This document shows positions 25,787-36,951 of a stretch of 64,000 nt of DNA, one piece after another. Numbering within the stretch: the first letter of the stretch is position 1; each line of letters opens with the position of its first letter. Location of the stretch: the NCBI RefSeq assembly GCF_040054535.1, contig NC_090782.1, positions 21,111,001-21,175,000 of the forward strand, given 5' to 3'. Source of the stretch: Antennarius striatus. Lineage: Eukaryota; Chordata; Actinopteri; Lophiiformes; Antennariidae. The translations under genes and the position numbers were made by a program. The notes under the pieces are model-generated. The model saw nothing but the letters and a program-made list of their open reading frames with translations. It did not search any database and was not told the DNA's origin.

Positions 25787-25938
25787 CCGGAAGTATCTCA
25801 GGAAGACCGTGTGGGTCGCTGTTTGGAGACCTTCATATTTTTTTTTCTGAAGATTGTCAACGTTTAAAAAATGCGCATTTTATCTTATTTACTCCTATAA
25901 CCTATTCGGAACCAACAGACGGTTGTTATCGATCCCAG
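25787..25938 (+). promoter_or_regulatory. pars2 core promoter and 5' UTR exon
   Basis: CCGGAAGT at 25787-25794 is a consensus ETS/GABP site, typical of TATA-less promoters of nuclear genes for mitochondrial proteins. About 150 bases downstream CCCAG|GTGAGTC (exon end 25938) is a strong splice donor. This suggests a non-coding first exon spliced to sequence just before the pars2 start codon, perhaps at the AG of TTTGGAAG at about 26077. Confidence 0.5.
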
Positions 25939-26090
25939 GTGAGTCTTTTTTTTGTATCGCGGACTTAATTAAAATCGTTGTTACGAGCTGAGGAAGGACC
26001 TCTGCTAGCTTAACTGCTAGTCATGTTATAAACATGGTTGAGCTGATGCTCTGCTGGTTCTCCTCCTTGTTTGGAAGGTGTGGGTCTACT

Positions 26091-27996
26091 ATGGAATCCT
26101 TACTGAGTAAGATTCGGCCCAGAGTTTTCCAGTGCCTCCACAGAACTTCAGTGCTCCTCAGGAGAAGCCACTCTGGGTCTTCTCAGAATGACGCCGCTGC
26201 TGCTGCTGCCTCCACTGAGCCCAGAGCCTTCAAGCACACGCTCCTGGTGTCGCGCCTCTACCAGCCTTCCAGCCTCCGAGACATGGGTCTGGACAACCAG
26301 CTGCCTGGAGAGATGACTTGTAAGAGCCAAAGACTGATGCGGCAGGCCGGGCTAATCCATCCATCCAACCCGGGTTGTTACTACTACCTCCCTGCCATGG
26401 TCCGCTCCATGGAGAAGCTGGTGAGATCAGGTTCTGCCAAAGTAAATTCAAAGTACGAGTGGGGAATCTGCTTGTGTCGTGCCCGCAAATAGATATTTAT
26501 TAAGAGATTTTTTTGACATACATGTATGAGAAAATAGATGAGTAAATCGTATATGTGTATGTTATCTTTTTTTTTTCTTAATGACATCTTGATTTTTTTT
26601 TTTAAATATATACATTTTAGAATTCAACTTTTGGCTTTTGTGTTGCTGTGAATTCTGCAGTTTATATTGGGGTAGTCCTAGCACAAATTGTTTTAAGTGA
26701 TGAACTACAAATGAGTCTGAGTGTGAATGTTTATATTGGGGTCTTAAATATTGTACTTAATGCTGTGTTGAAACAACAGATGAGAGTAATTGACCAAGAG
26801 ATGCAGCTGATAGGTGGACAGAAGATAGACATGCCCAGTTTGTGCTCAGCTGAACTGTGGAAAGCCAGTGAGCGATGGGATTTGATGGGAAATGAGCTGC
26901 TCCGACTGAAAGACCGTCATGAACATGACTACTGTTTGGCTCCAACGCATGAGGAGGCAGTGACAACTCTGATTGCTCACCAGACCAGTCTCTCCTACCG
27001 ACAGCTCCCTCTGCTTCTTTATCAGGTAGCCTTTACTCTGTTACCACTACTGCATTTCTTGTAATAAGTTGGAGCTACTAATTTTGAGTTTGTTTGTTTT
27101 TTTTCATTAACCAGATCACCCGCAAATTCAGGGACGAACTGAAGCCAAAGTTCGGTCTTCTACGAGGGAGGGAGTTTTACATGAAAGACATGTACTCATT
27201 TGACGTGAGTGAGGAATCTGCTGTCCAGACCTATGAATCGGTGTGTGAGGCATACACCCGTCTCTTCAAACGGCTGGGTCTGCATTGCGTTCAGGTGCAG
27301 GCAGACACAGGGAACATTGGGGGTAAGCTCTCCCATGAGTTCCAGCTGCCTGCAGAAATTGGCGAGGACAGGCTGCTTGTCTGTGGGAGCTGCTCCTTCT
27401 CTGCTAATCTAGAGACCGTGACATCAGACAGAAGTGACTGCCCACAGTGCAAAACCGGCACCATGGTTGAGTCAAGGGGAATTGAAGTTGGCCACACCTT
27501 TTACCTGGGTAAAAAATACTCCGATGTTTTCAATGCCACCTTCAGTAACGCCCAAGGCAAGTATAGTGTTGCAGAGATGGGCTGCTACGGTCTCGGGGTA
27601 ACCCGTATCGTTGCTGCAGCCATTGAGGTGATGTCAACAAAGGAACGGATCTGCTGGCCGGGCCTTATCGCCCCTTACCAGGTGTGTGTTATACCCCCAA
27701 AGAAGGGCAGCAAAGAAGACAAGGCAGCCGTCTTGGCTGAGGAACTGGTTCACACTTTGGGAGAGACTCTGCCTGGTTTGAGAGGTGAAGTTGTTCTTGA
27801 TGATCGCACACAGATGACAATTGGAAAGCGGCTGAAGGACGCCAACAAACTGGGATACCCTTATGTTGTTGTAGTGGGAAATGGAGCTCTAGAGGAAACG
27901 CCAAGTTATGAGGTTATCTGTCAACAGACAGGTGACAAAATGTTTCTCAGTAAAGATGGACTGCTAGATCTTTTGGTAAGAGTAGAAACTGTATAA
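26091..27996 (+). CDS. pars2: Mitochondrial prolyl-tRNA synthetase PARS2
   Basis: PARS2 is a class II aminoacyl-tRNA synthetase that charges mitochondrial tRNA-Pro in the matrix. Exons 26091-26420, 26780-27025 and 27115-27996, all joined in phase 0, give 485 residues (human is about 475). The start MESLLSKIRPRVFQ matches the human MEGLL start; an upstream in-frame ATG at 26034 probably lies in a 5' intron. The N-terminus is basic and Ser/Ala-rich, as expected of a mitochondrial presequence. Class II landmarks: motif 1 region LTCKSQRLM-like TCKSQRLMRQAGLIHPSNPG, motif 2 FRDELKPKFGLLRGREFYMKD split by the second intron, motif 3 region AEMGCYGLGVTRIVAAAIE. The anticodon-binding domain includes LDDRTQMTIGKRLKDANKLG. 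Human PARS2, as I recall, has its coding sequence in one exon, so the two coding introns are of interest. Confidence 0.96.
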
Positions 27997-28001
27997 ATAA
28001 A
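27996..28001 (+). terminator. Poly(A) signal overlapping the pars2 stop codon
   Basis: The last A of the TAA stop codon (27994-27996) is the first base of AATAAA. A second AATAAA at 28058-28063 is a more usual choice and would give a 3' UTR of about 80 bases. Confidence 0.45.
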
Positions 28002-28063
28002 GATAATTAAAACTGGGATTTTTTTGTGTGTGTGGGGTAATAAAAATCTTTAACAGAAATAAA

Positions 28064-29077
28064 GACCAATTACTGTGGTGTCATGATATGCATTAAAGTC
28101 TGTAACATAACATGACCAAACTGAGGGCAATTTATCTGGGTTATATACATAATATCAACGCAATGAAACAGCAAAAACTGGAATAAATGCACCAAGTTGT
28201 GCACGCTAAACTCAGTCGAGCTGTCACATGTTGGAGCTGCTGCCCTCTAGCGGTTGATAGCAACACCAGTTTCTGTCTTAACTGTGAGGCTGTTGATCCA
28301 TGTGATACAAAATCGATGCAAGTGACTGGTGGGAAAGGAGTTTGCACAGAGGGTGAATCTGTGTCTTGCCTTCCCTTTATACTGTCTGCATATGTTTATT
28401 TTACATTTGAAACAGTCATTAGAAATTCCACCATTTCAATACATAACACACATTATGGAGATTAACAATGAACGAACGCCCCCCCTGTGAGGAGCCCATG
28501 GACAAACACTTGCCTGTCTGGAAATGCATAAGCCACAGTGAAAAACATTTATAAGCGTTCTTCCACCTTTTTATGACGATGCTTTAAACGACGAAAAAAC
28601 TGACATCAGCTTGTGAGTTTTCCCAACAAAGTATGAACAGTTTTCGTTGTTTAGTATTATCAAGGTAATAATTGATAATTCCAGCGACTTAAGGTTGTTT
28701 TGGGTGTTGGGTAATTGTAATGCTTTTGATAAAACGTAAAAAAAACGTCTATCATACTCATTAAGTTGACGAGAAATTTCAAACATTGTTTTCTTTACGA
28801 ACATATATTTGAATTTCATTGACATGAATTTGAAAAAGACAGGGTGAAGTCCATTATTATTTGTCCTTTTATAATGATCTGTTAGGCAGTAGTGGAACTT
28901 TATCGCTATCATAATGTTTTAGCACGGACATTAATTCTTGTTGCACCACTCCTACACATGCGTAAACAAGGATCTGGATGTCTTAAAGTAGCTGTCTGTT
29001 GTACGATTAATGAGCTGCTGACAGAAATACATCATCATTAATATAAAATTTGCAAACACTATTTTAATATTTTATCC
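28064..29077. other. Intergenic between pars2 and ttc4
   Basis: About 1 kb without a recognisable gene, AT-rich. It must hold the ttc4 promoter, but I find no clear core motif. Confidence 0.5.
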
Positions 29078-31694
29078 ATGATGGCATCCTCAGATGCGCA
29101 GCACGATAGCGACGATGGCATGGACGCGTTTATGGACAAATTCAAGACCCAAAGATATAAAAATGCATTAAGCGAAGACAACTGGGAGGAGGTGAATAAT
29201 CATTACCATCCGTAACCTGTGTGTTATTTCCTCATAACTGAGATCCGTTTGTTTAAAAAATTGTTTTATGTTAACAAGCTAGCTGCTAGCTGATCGAGGA
29301 AAATCACGTCTGTGAGATCTGTGTTTTTGTTCCACTCAGGAGTTTGATAAAGTACCCATGTTCATGAAAACAGCCCCTGAAGAGTTTGACGGGATATCGC
29401 ACCCGGAACTATCTTGTCTGCAGGCTATTATCCACGATGAAGATAGAACCCCAGAAGGTAGGAGGAACATCAGTCAAGCAGCTTCAGAATCACTGTTGGA
29501 GTTCGTACATCGGGCCCAGTAGATTAAGTTCATTCTCCTTCTTTCTTCCAGAGAAAGCAGTGAGTCTGAAGGATGAGGGCAATTACTTTTTCAAAGAGAA
29601 GAACTATAAGAAGGCTGTTATGGCTTATACAGGAGGGATAACGCAGAAATGTGAGGACCAGGAACTCCACACTGTTCTCCTCACCAACCGGGCTGCAGCT
29701 CACTTTCACCTGGGTGAGGATTGTTCATAAAGAAAAGAACTAAATGGAGTAACAACACAAGGAACAGGAATCACTGTACATTAAATCCACTATAAAGACA
29801 CTGTTTAAGCTGCTGTTAAGCAGACAAACACACACCAGGTGAAAACTTCCCTGCTAGATGTAATAACGTGACACAAAGAAGAATCAGGTATCATAGAATA
29901 ATCTTTCATTTCCTGCTTGAGCTCATCCTCAGTTTGTCGTCTTTACATCACACAGGAAATATACGCTCTGCCTTAAACGATGCTACAGCTGCTAGGAAGA
30001 TCAAACCAGATCATCTTAAAGCCATAATTAGAGGTATGTAGTATAATCATACACATTTTTTTACCTGTAGCAATATCTTGATCTAACATGAGATAATAAA
30101 TTTGTTTTCAAAAATAATAATGCGAAACTAAGAGCAAAATACTCCGGTCTGTGATTTTGCATGTTTCTGCAGGAGCACAGTGTTGCATGAAGCTGCGCAG
30201 CTTTGCAGAGGCCATCCAGTGGTGTGACGAGGGACTTAAGGTCCATCCTCGTGACAATAAGCTGCTGGAGCTTAGAGTCACAGCAGATAAACACAAGGTA
30301 CAGCCTCTCAATGACTGCAGCTGATTTGGGGTGGAGGGTTTAGTTTCAGGTAACTATTTTTTTTTCTCCCTCAGAGAGCAGCAGAGAGAGATGTCAGAAA
30401 AGCCAAGGCCAAAGATAAGAAGCTGTGGGTGGAAAAAGAAAAACTTCTGGCTGCCATACAGGTAAATATTTTGTTTATATTTGCAGTGTTCATTTCTACA
30501 TATATCTGAAGTGACAGGTCACATCTGTTTCTGATTTCATGTGCATCTTGCAGGATCGCGGCATCAAGCTGCTACAGCCTGTGAAGCCTCGTAAGCGCAG
30601 TTCGGACAGTGAGGATGAAGGTGAAGGCTCCTCGGAGGCGATTTCCCAACTGAGCCTGGATGGTCTCAGCTCTAGGGAGGTCACGGGGGCGCAGGTCTTC
30701 ATGGACGAGCAGGGCTCTCTTCACTGGCCTGTCTTCTTCCTCTATCCCGAACACCAGCAGAGCGACTTCATCTCTGCTTTCTGTGAGAACAGCTGGTCAG
30801 TCCTGCTTATTTGTTTTGCCCGTTCATATCTGCAAGCCACGTGAAGCTTTATTCAACATGGCTGCTTACTTCTGTATCATTTTACCTTTCTTATTTCAGT
30901 TTCATCGATCACCTGGTGACCATGTTTGGAGAAGAATTTCCACCTTGGGACACAGATAGAAAATATCATCCGAAAAATTTGCTGGTTTGTTTTTGAATTA
31001 TATTGTAAATCCGGTACATTAAGTAAAATCTGCTTTTTCAATGGTAAAATAGTTTTTTTTAATGAATATATTATATTTTATGAATTCATTTCCAAAAAAT
31101 AGAGCAATAGATAAGTAGTTAAACTGCTACTATTTAACCTAGTTGAACATTCCTCACCCTCTAGTTGTACTTTGAAGACGAGCAGACGGAGACGCTGTAT
31201 CAAGTGAACACAGAGATGTCGCTTCTCAAGGTGTTGCAGCATAAAAGGTACATCTGTTCACGTGAAGTCTGGTTCCATTTCATTTTTATTTACATCATCG
31301 CCAAAAAGAATTCTTGATTGTAATCAGCCGGGAGGTTACAGTCTGTGTTGTTTGTTTTTGTTTTACTTCATTTCTTGCCCTGTGTCATATTTTATCTTAA
31401 AATTGAGATTTTTCAAGAGCATTTTTTAAATAATACCTGTAGATTCAAATTAGCCTTATAAAAGCCACTTCTACTGTATAAGCCATTTTTAAAGCCACAG
31501 AAGGTTAATTTCAGTTTAGTGTTGCACATTATGGAAACAATTATCTGTATGTTAACATTTTCATTCTCATGCATCTCTTCTGTCCCTTTAACAGGTACTT
31601 CGTCCAGGCAGGCACCCCCAGCTTCATCATTCTGGTGAATGGTTCAGGATTCTGGAAGAAGTTTGTAACAGGAAAGAAGATGATAGGATTGTGA
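29078..31694 (+). CDS. ttc4: Tetratricopeptide repeat protein 4 (TTC4)
   Basis: TTC4 is an Hsp90/Hsp70 co-chaperone (yeast Cns1 relative). Ten exons: 29078-29191, 29340-29457, 29552-29713, 29956-30033, 30173-30297, 30375-30461, 30554-30795, 30900-30984, 31165-31247, 31595-31694. Total is 1194 nt, 397 residues (human 387). Start is ATGATGGCA, so Met1 may be 29078 or 29081. N-terminal MDAFMDKFKTQRY matches human MDSFLEKFQSQPY. Three TPRs follow (KDEGNYFFKEKNYKKAVMAY; NRAAAHFHLG...SALNDATAARKIKPDHLKAI; AIQWCDEGLKVHP), then a charged helix and the Wheel domain. The latter includes SDFISAFCENSCFIDHLVTM, YFEDEQTETLYQV and the end RYFVQAGTPSFIILVNGSGF. Splice sites are canonical. The 3' exons are the source of the copies at 35.4 and 45.2 kb. 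Confidence 0.97.
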
Positions 31695-32519
31695 AAACTC
31701 TGGTATTCAATTCTTGGACATTTAATACACACATTTCTCTAATTTGACTCTCAAGAAAGGAATGCAACACAGCACAGCGTTGGATGTCATTATTAATGTG
31801 GAGAAATATGATCAAAACAAGTTGTCCTTGTGGATTCTTGCAATAGATAAGAATTTTCATTAAAGTGATGACTAAAAAAAGGATTTCTTTGATTAAAACA
31901 TTCTCTTGAAAAGGACAGATGATTGTTAGCAGGGGTTTTTTTTCTTTTGAAGGAACATCCCTGAATAGTTCAATGATTTTACAATTGAAACAAAAAAAAT
32001 TAAGTTGTTCAAAATCAGTCTGTAGTGTCAAACCTGATTTATTTCCCTTTAACTGCACTCAGCACACTTTGGAGTCATAAAGCTGTCATGTACCCTCTGC
32101 TATTCTTAGATTTCCCTATAAATCATTAGCATGACCACGCCCATGTGTGGTTGTGTCCAAGTACCAGAGACATTTTTTTTTTTACCAGGGCATATCCAAA
32201 AATGTTTGGGTTTTTTCTGGTTTGGAAAGTGTGACCTGAAATCAAAACGAGTTTAAATATTGATTTTCCTAACCCGCTTTATCCGCTGTCACCTACGGTC
32301 AATTTGGGACCGGCCAATCCATCTGAGGCGCGCATTTTTTACTATGTCTTCTGCTCTTCCTTAATTTAACTTCTGCTTACGTCAGGTACATGGTATTGAT
32401 GTAGCAAAACTTGAATCAATTGTCATGACTTGTGAGAAAAATGCACGTTTTTTCTTAGCAGCAGTGTGATCTGCATCTATTTAGAAGACTCAAACAGACC
32501 AAGGAGAACCCAACAAAGC

Positions 32520-33272
32520 TCAGTGTGTCGTCATGACGACTCCTGGTGGTGAGTACATAGAAGGCATCATTGGAGGAGGCTGCATCATTGGAGGAGGCTG
32601 CATCATAGGAGGAGGCTGCATCATTGGAAGAGGCTGCATCATTGGAAGAGACTGCACTATGACTGGAGGAGCCTGCGTTATGACTGGAGCAGGCTGCATG
32701 TTGATGACATTCGTCTCTAAATTAATGACGACAGGAGTCTGTCGACGGTGCTTTAATTCGCGATGCATCTGACACCAGGAGCACCACCCGCAGCAACAGG
32801 ACACGGCCGCATCCCTGCAGAGTGAACCCTGTGAAGAGCATTCATGAAAGAATGACAAGATTTAAAGTCAGTAATTTCAATTTCATGTGACATTACTTAA
32901 TGAATAATCTTGATGTGTGTCCTGCCTTGATTTTGAACTTGTGCCTCATGGCAGCCCTCACAGACAAGACCGCCGGAGGAGGAACCAGCGGGATCCCGAA
33001 AGCTGCTGTTATTCCAAGGCCGAAAATGTCACATAATGGGAAACAATATTGTTCTCCAAATCGCCCGGAAACCGTACAGGCAAGACAAGGCCAGCACCAG
33101 AAACCATAGCAGCCTGAAACCCACACACATACAGCAACAGAGTGATGCAAACTTTAGGAAGTGATCTGGAATGAAATGAAATAAATGTGTGGGATGAATT
33201 CATACATGTGCTGGCATCCTCAAAGCAGTCACAGAGGCCGGTGTTCCAGTCAGTCCAGGGTTCTTCTGGCAT
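32520..33272 (-). CDS. PLAC8/cornifelin-like cysteine-rich protein, copy 1
   Basis: Exons 33272-33206, 33113-32926 and 32828-32520 give 187 residues. Exon 1 encodes [20 protein letters not shown], like the W(Q/N)TGxCDCF start of PLAC8 proteins. Exon 2 carries [26 protein letters not shown] and [11 protein letters not shown]. Exon 3 carries the second Cys block [20 protein letters not shown] and MHREL, then a tail of heptads such as PAPVITQ and PPPMMQ ending in VVMTTH. The family is membrane-associated or secreted, with poorly known roles (some fish members affect cadmium transport or cell size). The exon 2 donor is GC (AAG|GCAGGA), not GT. The gene is convergent with ttc4 and about 0.8 kb from its stop. 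Confidence 0.85.
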
Positions 33273-33324
33273 TGTTGTCTACAGATTTTCCACAGATCTT
33301 CATGTTTGAACTTGTTAGAAATTA

Positions 33325-33901
33325 GCAGTCCCCTACCACTGAGTCGCGACCCTGTACTGGGTTGCGGGGCATTAGATACCAGGTGGCACAGAATGTTTGA
33401 ATTTTTCTTCTTTATTATTGATTATCAGTCTAAAGATGTTTTATTTTGAAACGTAGCTTGTGTACGTTTCAATGACACACAGACTAATGTGTCTGTGCCT
33501 CTTGACAGGTCTCAGCCACGTGGCAGGTTACCAGCTGTTACAGCAAAATTAAACGCCCACAACTGTGACAGAGTTCTGGATTAGAATAAAGGCAGAATAT
33601 CCTGAGATCGCCTAAAAAGCACTGACAAATCCTGCATGAACCCTACGTTGAATGCACTGAGTGTAAGTCGCTATATTACAAGATAAAGTCACTTGTCACT
33701 TGAATGTAAGTCACTTTAATATAATTATTTCTTATTTAAAAAGGATTTTCGTTCTAAAATAAATTATTTTGTTTACAGAGATGTTAATTATTGATTTATG
33801 AACAAAAGGATGTTAATTGTCTGTTTATGTCTGCATTTGACATTAGAACACTGTGTTTGGGGACCCGGTACCGGGTTGTGACTCGGTGATTGGGACCGCT
33901 G
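33325..33901. mobile_element. Non-autonomous hAT element
   Basis: Left end GCAGTCCCCTACCACTGAGT continues CGCGACCCTG and faces a right end (GTGACTCGGTGATTGGGACC GCTGG) that is its inverted match. These are the hAT/Charlie-type ends, CAGxGGTCCCCAACC. The roughly 580-bp interior has no transposase. The same insertion is in duplicated unit 2 (38584-39131) but not at the matching place beside copies 3 and 4. Confidence 0.6.
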
Positions 33902-34620
33902 GTCTATTTTTAAAAATAACTTCTAATATGCTATGTGGAATCATCATAAACAAAAATTACTGCCTATTTGTTCCCAAGATAAATAACATTAGTCTAAAGA
34001 AGGAGTATAATTTAAAATCTTGGAAAATTTGCAAATATTGTAATGCAAATATCTTACCTGACTTAGAGGAACAAGGAACCACCTCCTGGTTGTCGATGAA
34101 GCTGGGAATGAATGACCACTTACACGTTCATCAGAACTGGCATCCTGTTTGGACTTGTTACGACCACAAACAATGCTGCAAAACTTGACTTATGGCATTC
34201 ATCAAGTTTGAAGTCAAAGTTTCAATTTGGGGAATCAACTTGTCGTACTGTGGCTTACCTCAGTGATCCCTCCTGACCCCGTGAACTGCAGACAGATGCA
34301 GAAAATTTATGTTTCTATTCAAACATCTGTATTCATGAATTCATTTTTATTCATCCTCTCTTTTACATGAGTTTTCATTGATATTTTCAATTTATCTTTA
34401 GTCAATTTGGATTAGATGACATTATTAGGGAAAAGCCATGGGTGGGGCAGATACGACTGAAAACGTGATGAAAAGTGTCAGCAGTTTAGAGATTAAACCA
34501 TCCATCAAACTAGGGATTGGTTCATGCAGCCTAGTTTCTGACGTTCGATGACAGGGCCATGCAAACACAGAAATGTTGTCTGTTATTTCTGCAGTGTGAC
34601 TGTACACTCACATCTGTTGT
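33902..34620. repeat. Unit 1 flank homologous to 52.62-53.27 kb
   Basis: This non-coding flank (for example GACAGATGCAGAAAATTTAT, ACTAGGGATTGGTTCATGCA) reappears diverged at 52.6-53.27 kb and 59.6-60.26 kb. The first 300 bases also reappear at 39.13-39.37 kb, where they are cut by the LTR fossil. It marks how far the duplicated unit extends to the right of the PLAC8-like gene. Confidence 0.65.
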
Positions 34621-34997
34621 TGAGCTGCTTCAACTCTTCACCTTTCAAGACCTTATTTCAAGACCTTATATCAAACTTTTTATATATTTTATATAAAAAG
34701 TTTGATATAGACTATCTTCTGATGGGTTTAGTTTTTAAAGCTCTGGGTCACCTCATTTTTGTGTCAGGTGATTGCATCCTTGTGAAAAATAATAGTTTGT
34801 GTGATATTGTGTGCTTTAGATTTTAACACAAAGACTAATCTTTGCTACTTCCTGGTCCACAACAGCCACCTTTTCTAGTTATTGTTCTCTCTCAAAAAAT
34901 ACTGATCATTTCCAATGAAAGGGTGAACAAGTCAATCAAATAATAATAATTACAACAAAAGATCTTTAGACAAATAATTTAAAAAAGAAAAAGTCAA

Positions 34998-35071
34998 ACG
35001 TTCTGTGCCGCCCGGTATCTAATGTCCCGCGACCCGGTACCGGATTGCGACCTGGTGGTTGGGGACCACTG
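34998..35071. mobile_element. hAT terminus (inverted relative to 33325)
   Basis: CTGTGCCGCCCGGTATCTAA, then TGTCCCGCGACCCGGTACCG and GGTTGGGGACCACTG, is the reverse complement of the left end at 33325. Its partner end is not seen; it may be a solo end or the far end of a nested, larger element. Confidence 0.5.
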
Positions 35072-35275
35072 ACATTGATGGATGGAACAGAGAATCAGGT
35101 AATTTTTCTAAATTAAACAGATTCCGAAATAAATAAAACGGAAGTGTAGGAAGAAGTACACTTTAATGATCCCATAACGTTATTATTATGTTTTCACTCG
35201 TGGTTAAATATGCATATATATGTTTTTTGTATGGACCCCTGAAACAAACAAGCAATGTAAGTTATTTATTCTTTC

Positions 35276-35343
35276 TGTGCAGCCCCGTACCAAATGATCC
35301 ATGGACCGGTACCAGTCCACGGCCCAGGGGTTGGGGACTGCTG
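35276..35343. mobile_element. hAT/Charlie-like terminus at duplication edge
   Basis: The segment GCAGCCCCGTACCAAATGAT through GGACCGGTACCAGTCCACGG ending GGTTGGGGACTGCTG is a typical Charlie-type end (GGACCGGTACC, TTGGGGAC). It stops only about 25 bases before the ttc4 pseudogene begins. Confidence 0.55.
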
Positions 35344-35367
35344 TTGTTCTAAAGTTTAGAACATCAG

Positions 35368-36479
35368 ACAGCCTCTGAAGCCTCGTAAGCGCAGTTCGGA
35401 CAGTGAGGATGAAGATGAAGGCTCCTCAGAGGAGATTTCCCAGCTGAGCCTGGATGGTCTCAGCTCTAGGGAGGTCACGGGGGTGCAGGTCTTTCAGGAT
35501 GAGCAGGGCTCTCTTCACTGGCCTGTCTTCTTACTCTATCCCTAACACCAGCAGAGCGACTTCATCTCTGCTTTCTGTGAGAACAACTGGTCAGTCCTGG
35601 TTGCTTGTTTTGCCCATTCCTATCCTCAAGCCATGTGAAGCTTTATTTACTGAAAAACATGGCTGCTTACTTCTGTGTCATTTTTCATCGATCACTTCTG
35701 TGTCATTTTTCATCGATCACCTCCATGTTTGAAGAAGAATTTACACCTTGGGACACAGCTAGAAATTATCATCCACAAAATGTGATGGTTTGTTTTTGAA
35801 TTACATTGTAAATAAGAAGTCAAATCTGCTTTTTCAACAGTAAAATTGTTTTTTTAATGAATATACTTTAATTTATAAACACATTTCTAAAAAATAGAGA
35901 GTGCATTAGTAGTTATACTGCTAATACGTAACTTGATTGAGTGGTCCTCACCCTCTAGCTGTACTTTGAAGACAAGCAGACGGAGACGCTGTATCAAGAA
36001 CACAGAGATGTCGCTTCTAAAGGTGTTGCAGCATAAAAGGTACATCTGTTCACGTGAAGTCTGGTTCCATTTCATTTTTATTTACGTCATCGGCAAAAAG
36101 AATTCTTGATTGTAATCAGCCGGGAGGTTACAGTCTGTGTTGTTTGTTTGTTTTTTTACTTTATTTCTTGCCTTGTGTCACATTTTATCTTAAAATTGAG
36201 ATTTTTCAAGAACATTTTTTTTAAATGACCTGGAATTTCAAATGAGCCTTACAAGCCACTTTTATAAGCCACTTTTAAAGCCACAGAAGGTTAATGACAG
36301 TTTAGTGTTGCACATTATGGAAAATATAATCTGTATGTCAACATTTTCATTCTCATGCATCTCTTCTGTCCTGTTAACAGGTACTACATCAAGGCAGGCA
36401 CTCCCAGCTTCATCATTCTGGTGAATGGTTCAGGATTCTGGAAGAAGTTTGTAACAGGAAAAAAGTTAAAAGGATTGTG
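35368..36479 (+). pseudogene. ttc4: ttc4 3'-end pseudogene (exons 7-10)
   Basis: A copy of ttc4 from within exon 7 (35368 on) to the stop codon, with introns retained, so it comes from DNA duplication, not retroposition. Exon-7-like 35368-35591, exon-8-like about 35690-35787, exon-9-like about 35960-36039, exon-10-like about 36382-36479. Compared with the parent it has a stop in the exon-7 copy (TATCCCTAA in place of TATCCCGAA), a small internal repeat of TTTCATCGATCAC near exon 8, and two bases missing in the exon-9 copy (TATCAAGAACAC). It lacks exons 1-6 and a promoter. Not expected to make a TTC4 protein. Confidence 0.92.
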
Positions 36480-36589
36480 AAAACTCTTCAATTCTTTGAC
36501 ATTTAATACAAAAAATATTCTAATTTGACTCTCAAGAAAGGAATGCAACACAGCACAGCGTTGGATGTCATCATCAATGTGGAGGAATT

Positions 36590-36951
36590 GGGACAGTAAA
36601 GTTAATTTTAAGTTAATTTGAAGTGACATATATGTTATTCATCATAATGTAAAATAGAAGAAAAAATAAATTTTATATGTGTAGCGGCATTCGTTTGGTC
36701 AAAAAAGCTTAAAATCCGCGCCGCAGCAGCTTCCGCATTCCGTGGGCGTCTACGTCACTGTCGCCAAACGGAATGAGCAGTCATTGCGATTGGCTCTGGC
36801 GACAGTGACGTAGACGCCCACGGAATGCGAGGCGGATTTTAAGCTTTTTCGACCAAAAGGATGACGCTACACATATAAAATGTATTTTTTTCTTCTATTT
36901 TTCATAATGATGAATAACATATATGTCACTTAAAATTAACTGTACTGTCCC
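36590..36951. mobile_element. Fold-back MITE of about 360 bp
   Basis: The ends GGGACAGTAAAGTTAATTTT and its inverse (AAAATTAACTGTACTGTCCC) open an almost complete hairpin. Arms match through TGACATATATGTTATTCATC, TATGTGTAGCG, AAGCTTAAAATCCGC and CATTCCGTGGGCGTCTACGT, closing on a short GC-rich loop near 36765-36790. It is absent from the same place in unit 1. No coding capacity. Confidence 0.8.

Noticed and set aside
26034-26090. Upstream in-frame ATG of pars2
   Set aside because: Probably in a 5' intron (donor at 25938/25939). The downstream Met at 26091 matches the human start MEGLL and opens a basic presequence.
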